Part shown: piece after piece, positions 6,991 to 15,900 of the stretch | Numbering within the stretch: position 1 is the stretch's first letter | Layout: each line of letters begins with the position of its first letter | DNA from: an uncultured Olleya sp. | Lineage (GTDB): Bacteria; Bacteroidota; Bacteroidia; Flavobacteriales; Flavobacteriaceae | Direction of reading: 5' to 3' | DNA length: 64,000 bases | NCBI GenBank assembly: GCA_947503885.1 | Contig: CANNFD010000007.1 | Coordinates: forward strand, 62,001 to 126,000 | Program-made: the position numbers and the translations under genes | The notes under the pieces: generated by a model | Database searches by the model: none | Told to the model about the DNA's origin: nothing | What the model saw: the letters and a program-made list of their open reading frames with translations, nothing else

Positions 6991-9846
6991 TTGAAACCAA
7001 AAAAACTCCATATCACCTTACTTTTAACTTTGATATGGAGTTTTTCATTTTGCCAACAATACACAAACTACTCCACAAAAGACGGTTTACCAAGCAACCA
7101 TGTGTATACAATAGTACAAGACGCTAAAGGCTTTATGTGGTTTTTAACCGATAAAGGTATGTCTAGGTATAACGGTAAAATTTTTAAAACCTTTACAACC
7201 AAAGACGGGTTACCAAATAACGATGTTTGGGATGCCTTTACTACTCCGGATGGTAAAGTCTGGTACTTTACTAAATCTACACATTTAGGTTATATAGATA
7301 ATGATAGTGTACTGTCTTATCCTAATAAGGATAAAGACCAAATAATAAACCCACTATATTCTTATCAAATAAAAAACAAAGTTTACCCAGCGGGTCCAAA
7401 CAAATTATTTGTTTTAAAAGACAGTTCTTGGCAAAGTGTTAAAAAACCTATAAACAAAATTCATAGAGAAGATTTTACAAAGACTTTTAATAATAATGTA
7501 GATTATTTAAGTATAAACTACAATGACACTACATTAAATATTTATGATAAAAACAGTACAATAATAAAACGCTTTTCAGCAAAAAAAATACTAAATAATA
7601 CTAGTGTTAGAGGGCAAATAACGGATAGTTTGTTTTTTTGGACGCATAAAAAAACATATACCATTTTAAATCTAAACAGTCTTGAGCTAATACATAAGAC
7701 ATTTAAAGATCAGATAGGAGTTGAAAGTGTAAGACATCCAAGAATTAATTTAGTGGGTAACAATATTCAAATTACAGGAGGCAGCTTTGTTGGCATACTT
7801 GATAAAAATTTTAATGTAATTAATCCTTTTTACTTCCCAGAACATTTAAATGCCCATTTTGGATTTATCGATAGTCAAAATACAATTTGGCTATCAAGCT
7901 TTAATATGGGGGTTTATAAATTACCGTTAATAAAGCAGAAAACAATCAATATACTTAAAGATGAAAAAATTCAAAAACTAGATGTTGTAGATAATCAATT
8001 GTATGCAAGTGTATTTAATAAAGGTTTTTATAAGTATGATAGTGAGCAACAAAAATTTAATCCGTTTATCACGTCTAAAGATTTTTTATATGGTGTAACT
8101 AATATAAAAGCGTTGGATAAAATATTATTTTTTAGTAAATCTAACATCTTTATTAAACACAATAATAAAATTAAGACCTTTAACTATTTTAAAAATTCGC
8201 TTAAAAATCAAAACTTAGAAAGTCACTTAAAAAAAGCGGTGTACTTTAATTCAGCATTATATGCAACTTACTCTTTTGGGATATATAAGTTTGATGATAA
8301 ATCATTTAATATTGAAAAAGAAATCTTTGTTAAAGGATGTAATGATTTTTTAGTGTTTAAGGACAGGTTAATTATAGCAACTAATAATGGGCTAAAAGAA
8401 CTGCATAATGATAGTATTAAAAACATAAATTTTGAAACGCAAAACTTTAATAAGTCAATATTAAGTTTAAAACCTATCTCTAATTTTCAGCTTTTAATAA
8501 ATACTGATGGTTTTGGAAGCTTTATTACAGACCTTAATACTATCAATCCTTTAAAGGGCTCAGAGTATCTAATAGTTCAAGATGCGTTTATAAAAGATAA
8601 TGCTATTTGGTTAGCAACAAATAATGGTGTTTTATACTTTGCAACAGATAATAACCAATATAAATTGGTTAACAAATACACTATAAACAATGGGTTACCT
8701 AGCAATAATGTAAATTGTGTTTATGTGGATGACAAAAATTTAATTGTAGGTACTAATAATGGCTTAACTATTTTACCTAAAAATCAAGACCAACAAGATT
8801 TATTAATAGATCTGTTTATTGAAAACGCGACTTATAACGGAGAACAAATTACTAAAGATTTAAACACATTTAGCTATCAGGCAAACAATACAATAATTGT
8901 AAAAGCTAGTACTATTAATTATTCTGAAGTTAACAACAATAGTTTTTCATATAAATTAGATCCTATTCAAAAAAAATGGACAACAACTACTGCAGATGTT
9001 TTTAACTTTAATAACCTAGAGCCAGAACATTATACTTTACATGTAAAAACGGGGGATTTAAACAAAGCGTTGGATTTTACTATTAAACCCCTATGGTGGC
9101 AAAAAACGTGGTTTAAAATAGGGATGGTGCTGTTGCTAATTGTATTAGTTTCATTTATAGTTTGGAGGCTAAGCAGAATTCCAGAATTTAAAAGAAATAG
9201 TAAGCTTATTCAAGAAAAAAAAATAGCCGAAATTCAATTAAAAGCATTGCGTTCTCAAATGAATCCTCATTTTGTGTTTAACTCTTTAGCAGCAATTCAA
9301 TATTATATTAATAATAACGAAATTGAAGCGTCAGAAGCTTATCTAGTTAAATTCTCTAAGTTAATTCGTCAGTTTTTTGAATTATCAAAAGAAACCCAAA
9401 TTAGTTTAGACCAAGAGATCAAGCTTATAAAAAACTATTTAGATATAGAAAAACTTAGATTTAAAGATAAATTTGAATACAATATTACAGTCGATGATAC
9501 CATTAACACAAAAGAGACAAAGTTACCAACAATGCTGTTGCAGCCAATTGTAGAAAACGCTATTAATCATGGTATTTTCAATAAAGTTGATAATGGGACA
9601 ATCCAAGTTAACATTAAACACTTATCAGAAAAAAGTATTAAGGTAGAAATCACAGATGATGGTGTTGGTTTTATTAACACACAAAAAAAGAGTAACAGAA
9701 AAGTTAAGTCATCTAACGTGTTAGAAAACCGATTAAAATATTTAAATAAATCTGAAATATGGTCCATTTCTTACTCTGAAGAAGAGCTAAACCCAGAATT
9801 AAAAGATAAAGGCAATAAGTCGACCTTTATTATTACACAATTATAA
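6991..9846 (+). CDS. propeller-type sensor histidine kinase, LytS/YehU class
   Basis: This two-component sensor begins with a signal peptide (cleavage near FSFC-QQ). A periplasmic region of about 680 residues follows, with two-component regulator propeller repeats visible as KDGLPSNHV, KDGLPNNDV and NNGLPSNNV. It ends in a Y_Y_Y-like beta domain, then one membrane helix (710-727). The cytoplasmic part has the His_kinase phospho-acceptor motif QMNPHFVFNSL (His760) and a HATPase domain with QPIVENAINHG (851-861). The start is a TTG placed about 16 nt after a good promoter. The LytTR response regulator begins 2 nt after the stop and is its obvious partner. The signal is unknown; related propeller sensors often detect polysaccharides or envelope cues. 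Confidence 0.9.
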   Translation: MKPKKLHITLLLTLIWSFSFCQQYTNYSTKDGLPSNHVYTIVQDAKGFMWFLTDKGMSRYNGKIFKTFTTKDGLPNNDVWDAFTTPDGKVWYFTKSTHLGYIDNDSVLSYPNKDKDQIINPLYSYQIKNKVYPAGPNKLFVLKDSSWQSVKKPINKIHREDFTKTFNNNVDYLSINYNDTTLNIYDKNSTIIKRFSAKKILNNTSVRGQITDSLFFWTHKKTYTILNLNSLELIHKTFKDQIGVESVRHPRINLVGNNIQITGGSFVGILDKNFNVINPFYFPEHLNAHFGFIDSQNTIWLSSFNMGVYKLPLIKQKTINILKDEKIQKLDVVDNQLYASVFNKGFYKYDSEQQKFNPFITSKDFLYGVTNIKALDKILFFSKSNIFIKHNNKIKTFNYFKNSLKNQNLESHLKKAVYFNSALYATYSFGIYKFDDKSFNIEKEIFVKGCNDFLVFKDRLIIATNNGLKELHNDSIKNINFETQNFNKSILSLKPISNFQLLINTDGFGSFITDLNTINPLKGSEYLIVQDAFIKDNAIWLATNNGVLYFATDNNQYKLVNKYTINNGLPSNNVNCVYVDDKNLIVGTNNGLTILPKNQDQQDLLIDLFIENATYNGEQITKDLNTFSYQANNTIIVKASTINYSEVNNNSFSYKLDPIQKKWTTTTADVFNFNNLEPEHYTLHVKTGDLNKALDFTIKPLWWQKTWFKIGMVLLLIVLVSFIVWRLSRIPEFKRNSKLIQEKKIAEIQLKALRSQMNPHFVFNSLAAIQYYINNNEIEASEAYLVKFSKLIRQFFELSKETQISLDQEIKLIKNYLDIEKLRFKDKFEYNITVDDTINTKETKLPTMLLQPIVENAINHGIFNKVDNGTIQVNIKHLSEKSIKVEITDDGVGFINTQKKSNRKVKSSNVLENRLKYLNKSEIWSISYSEEELNPELKDKGNKSTFIITQL

Positions 9847-9848
9847 CC

Positions 9849-10589
9849 ATGGAAAAGTTAACAGCTATATTAATAGATGACGAGATTTCTAACCTTAAAG
9901 GGTTAGAACAAAAATTAGGCAAATTATTTTCAGAGATAACTATAGTTGATACGTTTCAAAAGCCCGAAGATGCAATCGCAGCTTTAAAACAACAACAACC
10001 AGATTTAGTGTTTTTAGACATTGAAATGCCCAGAATTAATGGCTTTGATCTGTTAGCGCAATTAGATAATATACAATTTCAAGTCATTTTTGTTACTGCA
10101 TATAGTGATTATGCTATCGAAGCCTTTAAAAAAAATGCAATAGACTATGTGCTAAAACCAATAGACGATAAAGATTTGATTGTAGCAGTTAATAAAGCAA
10201 TTAAAGCAATTAAAACTAAAAAAGAAATTGATAATAATCTTAATTTGGTTAACCTATTATCAAGCACAATATCTAACAATAATAAAATAATTGTGCCAAC
10301 ATCTAAAGGGATGTCTTTTATCCCAGAAGAAGAAGTACTACATTTAGAAGGGTATGAGGGATATACTAAAATTCATTTAATAAATGAAACTACAATAACA
10401 AGTTCGTACAATTTAGGAAGGTTTGAAAAACTGCTAAATGCAACATTTTTTAAATGTCATAAATCACATATTGTTAATTTAAAAAAAGTACGACATTTTG
10501 AAAACGAAGGCTATGTAGTTTTGGACAATGATTATCGTATTCCGATATCTAAAACCAATAAAAAGGCGTTTTTAAGCTTGTTTAAATAG
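9849..10589 (+). CDS. LytTR-family response regulator
   Basis: The N-terminal receiver domain (residues 5-120) has acidic residues D10/D11, phospho-acceptor Asp57 (FLDIEMPRING) and the conserved Lys in YVLKP. The C-terminal LytTR DNA-binding domain (about 148-246) has the typical VLHLEGYEGYTKIHL and FFKCHKSHIVNL motifs. It is the cognate regulator of the upstream LytS-class kinase and is translated directly behind it. Its targets are not proven; the lipoprotein gene starting at 10861 is the nearest downstream candidate. A terminator about 150 nt downstream closes the operon. Confidence 0.93.
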   Translation: MEKLTAILIDDEISNLKGLEQKLGKLFSEITIVDTFQKPEDAIAALKQQQPDLVFLDIEMPRINGFDLLAQLDNIQFQVIFVTAYSDYAIEAFKKNAIDYVLKPIDDKDLIVAVNKAIKAIKTKKEIDNNLNLVNLLSSTISNNNKIIVPTSKGMSFIPEEEVLHLEGYEGYTKIHLINETTITSSYNLGRFEKLLNATFFKCHKSHIVNLKKVRHFENEGYVVLDNDYRIPISKTNKKAFLSLFK

Positions 10590-10735
10590 CTGTTTAATTT
10601 TAAATAATTAAAACAGTTCATGGTATGAAAGCACCTGTTTGTTTACTTAGACTAACCAATTGTAAAACAGTGTGCTAAGGTTGGGTTAGTAGTTGTTACT
10701 TTTAGATTACTATTAGTCTGCATTATTTAAAAAAG

Positions 10736-10774
10736 TCGTCAGTATAAAAAACAATTACTGACGATTTTTTTTTT
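10736..10774 (+). terminator. Rho-independent terminator of the LytS/LytTR operon
   Basis: A perfect 9-bp stem (TCGTCAGTA/TACTGACGA at 10736-10744 and 10756-10764) is followed by ten T. It lies 147 nt beyond the response regulator stop, so the operon has a long 3' untranslated region in which I see no gene. Confidence 0.8.
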
Positions 10775-10860
10775 AATAAAGTCAAAACTAGGGTAACAAA
10801 TACTTAACCATGTTTATATAACTGTATAAACTATAAATTTTAACTGTAAAAACTTAAATT

Positions 10861-12615
10861 ATGAAACTTCAAATCACAAAATTTAAATTACTACTTAGCC
10901 TAATGATAGTGCTAGGTACATTATTTACGTCATGTAATCCAAATGACGATGATACGCCTAATAATCAAGGCAATACTACAGGAGAGTCTCAAATTAACTT
11001 AGGGGCTACCATTCAAAGGGATTTTATGGGGCGTATTGTAGATCAATCTAATTTGCCAATTGAAAACGTAATGGTAAATATAGGGTCGCAAATGGCAACT
11101 ACAGATGCTAATGGGATGTTTAAAATAAACAATGCAAGTGTTAAACAAAGACAAGCTTATATTGTAGCTAAAAAAGCAGGATACTTTGATGGACTTAGAA
11201 CAATGATACCTAATCAAGGGACAAATACAGTACAAATCATGTTAGTACCAAATAATGTTATTGCAACTGTTGCTTCAGGAACAACTAGTGAGGTAGTGTT
11301 GCCTAACGGAGCTAAGGTTAGTTTTGACGGTAGTTTTAAAGATGATAACGGAAATGCATATACAGGCAATGTAGATGTTAAGATGTACTATTTAGATCCT
11401 GCAAATCCAGATAATAATATAATAATGCCAGGAAGTTTACAAGCAGTAAACCTTGGAGGTAATGAGCGTGTATTAGAAACTTACGGAATGCTTAATGTAG
11501 AGTTAAGAGGTGATTCTGGTCAAGAAATAAATATAGCAGATGGACACGTTGCAGAAATAGAAATGCCAGTTGACCCAGCGCAAGCAGGCGTGGCTCCAGC
11601 AACCATACCACTTTGGCATTTTGATGAGGTAAATGGTTATTGGGTGGAAGAAGGAGAAGCTACTTTAATTGGCGGTAAATATGTTGGAGAAGTTGCTCAT
11701 TTTTCTTGGTGGAATTGCGATGCGCAGTTTCCGACAGTAACATTATGTTTAAATGTTGTTGATGCTGCTGGTGATCCATTATCTAATGTTAAAATAGAAT
11801 TATGGAGAAATGGTGCAACCTATGGTAGAACAGGTTATTCCAATGGTGACGGTCAAATATGTGGTTTAGTGCCTTCAAACGAAGCTTTAACCCTAAAAGC
11901 ATTTGATCAATGCGGGGTAGAGGTATACAATATTGCAATTGGACCATTTGCTACAGATACTAATTATGGTAATGTAGTTATGTCAACTGTAACTGCTACC
12001 ACTATTACTGGTAACCTAATAGATTGTTCTAATGTAAACGTTACAAACGGATATGTTGCTGTAAATTCAGGATCTGTTTTTTCTTCTGTAGATGTTACTA
12101 ATGGTAGTTTTTCATTTAATATAATAGAATGTGTGTCTTCAACTACTTTTACATTAGAAGGTGTAGATTATGATGCTTTTCAAACTACAACATTATTACC
12201 ATTTAATTTTAGTAACCCTAATGTTGGAAATTTAATTGCTTGTACATCTGTTACAGAATATATCTCTGTACAAATAGATAATGACCCAGTAAATTATTAT
12301 TTAATTAATTTAAATGCAGGTTCAAATGGTGGTACAAGTTTTAATATTAGTACACAAACTGCTAGTGGTAATGGACTAATAATTCTTGGAGGGTCAACTA
12401 CTCCGGGGACATATACCACAACAAGCACGTCTAATTTTATGTTTGAAGTAGGTATAAATATGGATTTTTCAGTTCCTGATACATTACAATTTACTTTAAA
12501 TAACTATGGAGCAATTGGAGAGTATGTGGACATGACCATTACAGGAGACTTTACGGATACTAATGGAGTTGTAAAATCTTTAACTGCGACAGTACATGTA
12601 TTAAGAGATAATTAA
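10861..12615 (+). CDS. large lipoprotein with carboxypeptidase-regulatory-like domains
   Basis: A lipoprotein signal peptide ends in LFTSC (Cys25) with an NPNDDD linker. Residues 50-130 form a carboxypeptidase-regulatory-like fold (GRIVDQSNLPIENVMVNI, then DANGMFKI). This is followed by a domain with VVLPNGAKVSFDGSF and a Trp-rich segment ending HFSWWNCD. A second regulatory-like domain begins near 295 (VVDAAGDPLSNVKIELW). Beta-rich domains fill the C-terminal half. This architecture is common in Bacteroidetes cell-surface lipoproteins with binding or structural roles. No catalytic motif is seen. It stands alone between two terminators. Confidence 0.8.
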   Translation: MKLQITKFKLLLSLMIVLGTLFTSCNPNDDDTPNNQGNTTGESQINLGATIQRDFMGRIVDQSNLPIENVMVNIGSQMATTDANGMFKINNASVKQRQAYIVAKKAGYFDGLRTMIPNQGTNTVQIMLVPNNVIATVASGTTSEVVLPNGAKVSFDGSFKDDNGNAYTGNVDVKMYYLDPANPDNNIIMPGSLQAVNLGGNERVLETYGMLNVELRGDSGQEINIADGHVAEIEMPVDPAQAGVAPATIPLWHFDEVNGYWVEEGEATLIGGKYVGEVAHFSWWNCDAQFPTVTLCLNVVDAAGDPLSNVKIELWRNGATYGRTGYSNGDGQICGLVPSNEALTLKAFDQCGVEVYNIAIGPFATDTNYGNVVMSTVTATTITGNLIDCSNVNVTNGYVAVNSGSVFSSVDVTNGSFSFNIIECVSSTTFTLEGVDYDAFQTTTLLPFNFSNPNVGNLIACTSVTEYISVQIDNDPVNYYLINLNAGSNGGTSFNISTQTASGNGLIILGGSTTPGTYTTTSTSNFMFEVGINMDFSVPDTLQFTLNNYGAIGEYVDMTITGDFTDTNGVVKSLTATVHVLRDN

Positions 12616-12640
12616 TAAAAATTATAATTAATTTAAAAAA

Positions 12641-12669
12641 GGAGGCTTCAATTGAAGCCTCCTTTTTTT
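12641..12669 (+). terminator. Rho-independent terminator
   Basis: A perfect 11-bp inverted repeat (GGAGGCTTCAA/TTGAAGCCTCC, 12641-12662) is preceded by six A and followed by seven T. It ends the lipoprotein transcript. Confidence 0.88.
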
Positions 12670-12850
12670 GTTTTTTATCTAGCTTTTTTTAAGCTTAAAT
12701 CTTCAATTAGTTTAAAAGTTAATAGCACTTTTATTACATAACTAACCAGATTAGCACTTTGTAAAAAACAGATAACCTGTCTTTTGTAGCTAAAAATAAA
12801 ACAATAGTCTAAAGTGTTGTTTTTCAGTGTTTTGTTTAAGATTTAGGCAC

Positions 12851-12866
12851 TACGTACCCCTACGTA
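12851..12866. promoter_or_regulatory. tandem TACGTA palindromes, candidate activator site
   Basis: Two identical 6-bp palindromes TACGTA occur one helical turn apart (CTACGTA, CC, CCTACGTA). They lie about 55-70 bp upstream of the inferred transcription start of the BspA-like gene, the usual place for an activator. Binding by the neighbouring NarL-type regulator (17214-17876) is a guess based on proximity and on the short palindromes such proteins prefer. Confidence 0.4.
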
Positions 12867-12882
12867 AATTGAGGTTTCCACG

Positions 12883-12913
12883 TTAATTTATCTAATTGAA
12901 TGCAATATATTTG
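12883..12913 (+). promoter_or_regulatory. promoter of the BspA-like gene
   Basis: The -7 box TATATTTG (12906-12913) fits the flavobacterial consensus. The element 20 nt upstream is TTA rather than TTG (12883-12885), so the promoter may need an activator. The start would be near 12920, leaving a 48-nt leader before ATG 12968. Confidence 0.45.
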
Positions 12914-12967
12914 GACGTAACTAACTAATTGCGCCTTTAAAAAAACACCAACATTAATACTTAACCT

Positions 12968-15900
12968 ATGAGAACAAAACTACTTATTTTAACACTATGT
13001 GTGTTTGCGTTTTATAATGTAAATGCACAATTTATTACTACATGGCAAACCACTACAGCAAATGAAACTATTACCATACCAACAAGTGGTGGTTATTTAT
13101 ATAATTATGATGTAGACTGGGATAATGATGGTATCTATGACGATATCGGTGTTACTGGTGATGCAACTCACACTTACACTTCTCCAGGTGTGCAAACTGT
13201 TGCTATAAGAGGAGGTTTCCCTCATATTTATTTTAATAATACAGGTGATAAACAAAAAATACTATCTGTAGAGCAATGGGGGACTCAAGCATGGCAAAGT
13301 ATGGCTAGTGCTTTTCATGGTTGTACTTTTTTAACAATAAATGCTACCGATACTCCAGATTTAAGTAATGTTACAGACATGTCTTATATGTTTACATTTT
13401 GTAGTTCTTTTAATGAGGATATAAGTACTTGGGATGTCAGTAGTGTGACAAACATGGCACATACTTTACGTAATACAGCAGCTTTTAACCAAGATATTGG
13501 TGGTTGGGATGTTAGCAATGTAATTAGCATGAACAGTATGTTTTGGAATGCTAATGTTTTTAATCAAGATATTAGTACTTGGGATGTAAAAAGTGTTGTG
13601 GATATGTCGAAAATGTTTCGAAGTGCCGATAACTTTAATCAAGATGTTGGAGCTTGGAATGTTAAAAATGTCACAGATATGAGTCTCATGTTTGCTGGAG
13701 CTCTTTCTTTTGATCAAAATTTAGGAAATTGGGATATAAGTAATGTCTCAAATATGAGTACAATGTTTTTTGCAAACAGTTTATCGGTTATAAATTATGA
13801 TGCAACTTTAATAGGTTGGAGTACTCTAAGCGGTACAGAAGCACAAATTCCAGAAAATATAACATTTAGTGGTGGTAATAGTAAATATTGTGCTGGAGAA
13901 ACTGCAAGAACAAGTTTAACCACTACACCTTATAGTTGGACCATAACAGATGGTGGTTTAGATTGCCTAGAGCTTTCTTTTATTACGACTTGGCAAACTA
14001 CAACAGCCAATGAAACCATTACAATACCAACAACTGGAACAGGTTATAATTATGACATAGATTGGGATAACGATGGTACGTTTGATGATATAGGAGTAAA
14101 CGGAAATATAACGCATACCTACGCAACTGCAGGAACCCATATTATAAAAATATATGGTGATTTTCCACAAATATATTTTAACAATACTGGAGATAAAGAT
14201 AAAATACAATCTGTAGACCAGTGGGGTACTAATGCTTGGCAAAGTATGGAGAATAGTTTTAACGGTTGTACCAACTTAGTTATTAACGCTACAGACAGTC
14301 CAGATTTGTCACAAGTCACGTCTTTTAATGGCATCTTTAGTGGTGCAACAGCGCTTAATCAAGACCTTAGTGCATGGGATATTAGTACTATAACCAACAT
14401 GGATAATGCCTTTAATAATGCTACTTCATTTAATCAAAATTTAAACACTTGGGATGTAAGTAGTGTTACAAGTATGCAATTTATGTTTTTTAACGCTACC
14501 GCTTTTAATGGAGATATTAGCTTATGGGATGTAAGTAGTGTTAATAATATGTTTTTTATGTTTAAAGAAGCTAGTACATTTAATCAAGATATAAGTGGTT
14601 GGTCCGTTAGTGCGGTAAATAATATGTCTAATATGTTTAGTGGTGCCTCTAGTTTTAACCAAGACATTAGCGCTTGGAATGTGAGTAGTGTAACATTAAT
14701 GGATAATATGTTTAGAAATGCAACAGTGTTTAATCAAGACATAGGCGCATGGGATGTAAGTAATGTTTTTACTATGTCTGATATGTTTAATAGTGCTATT
14801 GCTTTTGATCAAGACTTAGGGGCTTGGGATATAAGTAATATGGTAGAAATGAATAATATGTTTAAAGGCGCTTTATTATCAACAGCTAATTACGATGCTA
14901 CCTTAATAGGTTGGAATACTTTAGATCCAGGAGAAACACAAATACCAGAAAATATTAACTTTCACGGTGGTAATAGTAAATATTGTGCTGGAGAAGGTGC
15001 AAGAACAAGTTTAACCACTACACCTTATAGTTGGACCATAACAGATGGCGGTTTAGATTGCCCAGAGCTTCCTTTTATTACCACTTGGGAAACCACCTCT
15101 AACGGACAAACCTTAACCATACCAACAACTGGGACAGGTTATAATTATGACATAGATTGGGATAACGATGGTACGTTTGATGACTTAGGTGTTACAGGTG
15201 ATGCAGCTCATACCTATGCTACTAGCGGAATACACACTATTACAATAAAAGGTGATTTCCCGCGTATTTATTTTAACGATAAAGGAGACCAATATGACAT
15301 TTTATCTGTAGAGCAATGGGGGACTCAAGCATGGCAAAGTATGGAAGATAGTTTTAATGGCTGTGCTTTTATAGAAATTAACGCTACAGACACTCCGGAT
15401 TTATCGCAAGCCACATCTATTGCAAGAATGTTTCGTGATGCTATTACAATAAATTTAGGATTTAAAAACTGGGATGTAAGTACAATTACGGATATGTCCG
15501 AAGCATTTTCTGGAGCCTCAGCTTTTAATGATGAAATAGGTTTGTGGGATGTTAGTAGTGTCACCAATATGGGTTATATGTTTGAGTTATCAGAGGTTTT
15601 TAATCAAGACTTAAGCACTTGGGATGTAAGCAATGTTACAACTATGGAATCTATGTTTACTGAAGCATATGCCTTTAACGGAAATATAAGCACATGGGAT
15701 GTAAGTAGTGTAACAAATATGAGGGATATGTTTTCTTTTGCATCAAACTTTAATCAAAACATAGGTAGCTGGAATGTTGTAAATGTATTAAGAATGGATG
15801 ATATGTTTTGGGAAGCTTCTAGTTTTAATCAAGACCTAAGTGCTTGGAATGTTAGTAGTGTTACAACTATGGAATCTATGTTCGATAATGCTTCTGTTTT

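Larger units (their letters stand above)
12616..12967. other. 352-base intergenic region before the BspA-like gene
   Basis: The left part holds the lipoprotein terminator. Positions 12670-12840 show no gene or recognisable structure. The right part holds two TACGTA palindromes exactly 10 bp apart (12851-12856, 12861-12866) and a TATATTTG -7 box. It reads as the control region of the surface-protein gene. Confidence 0.6.
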
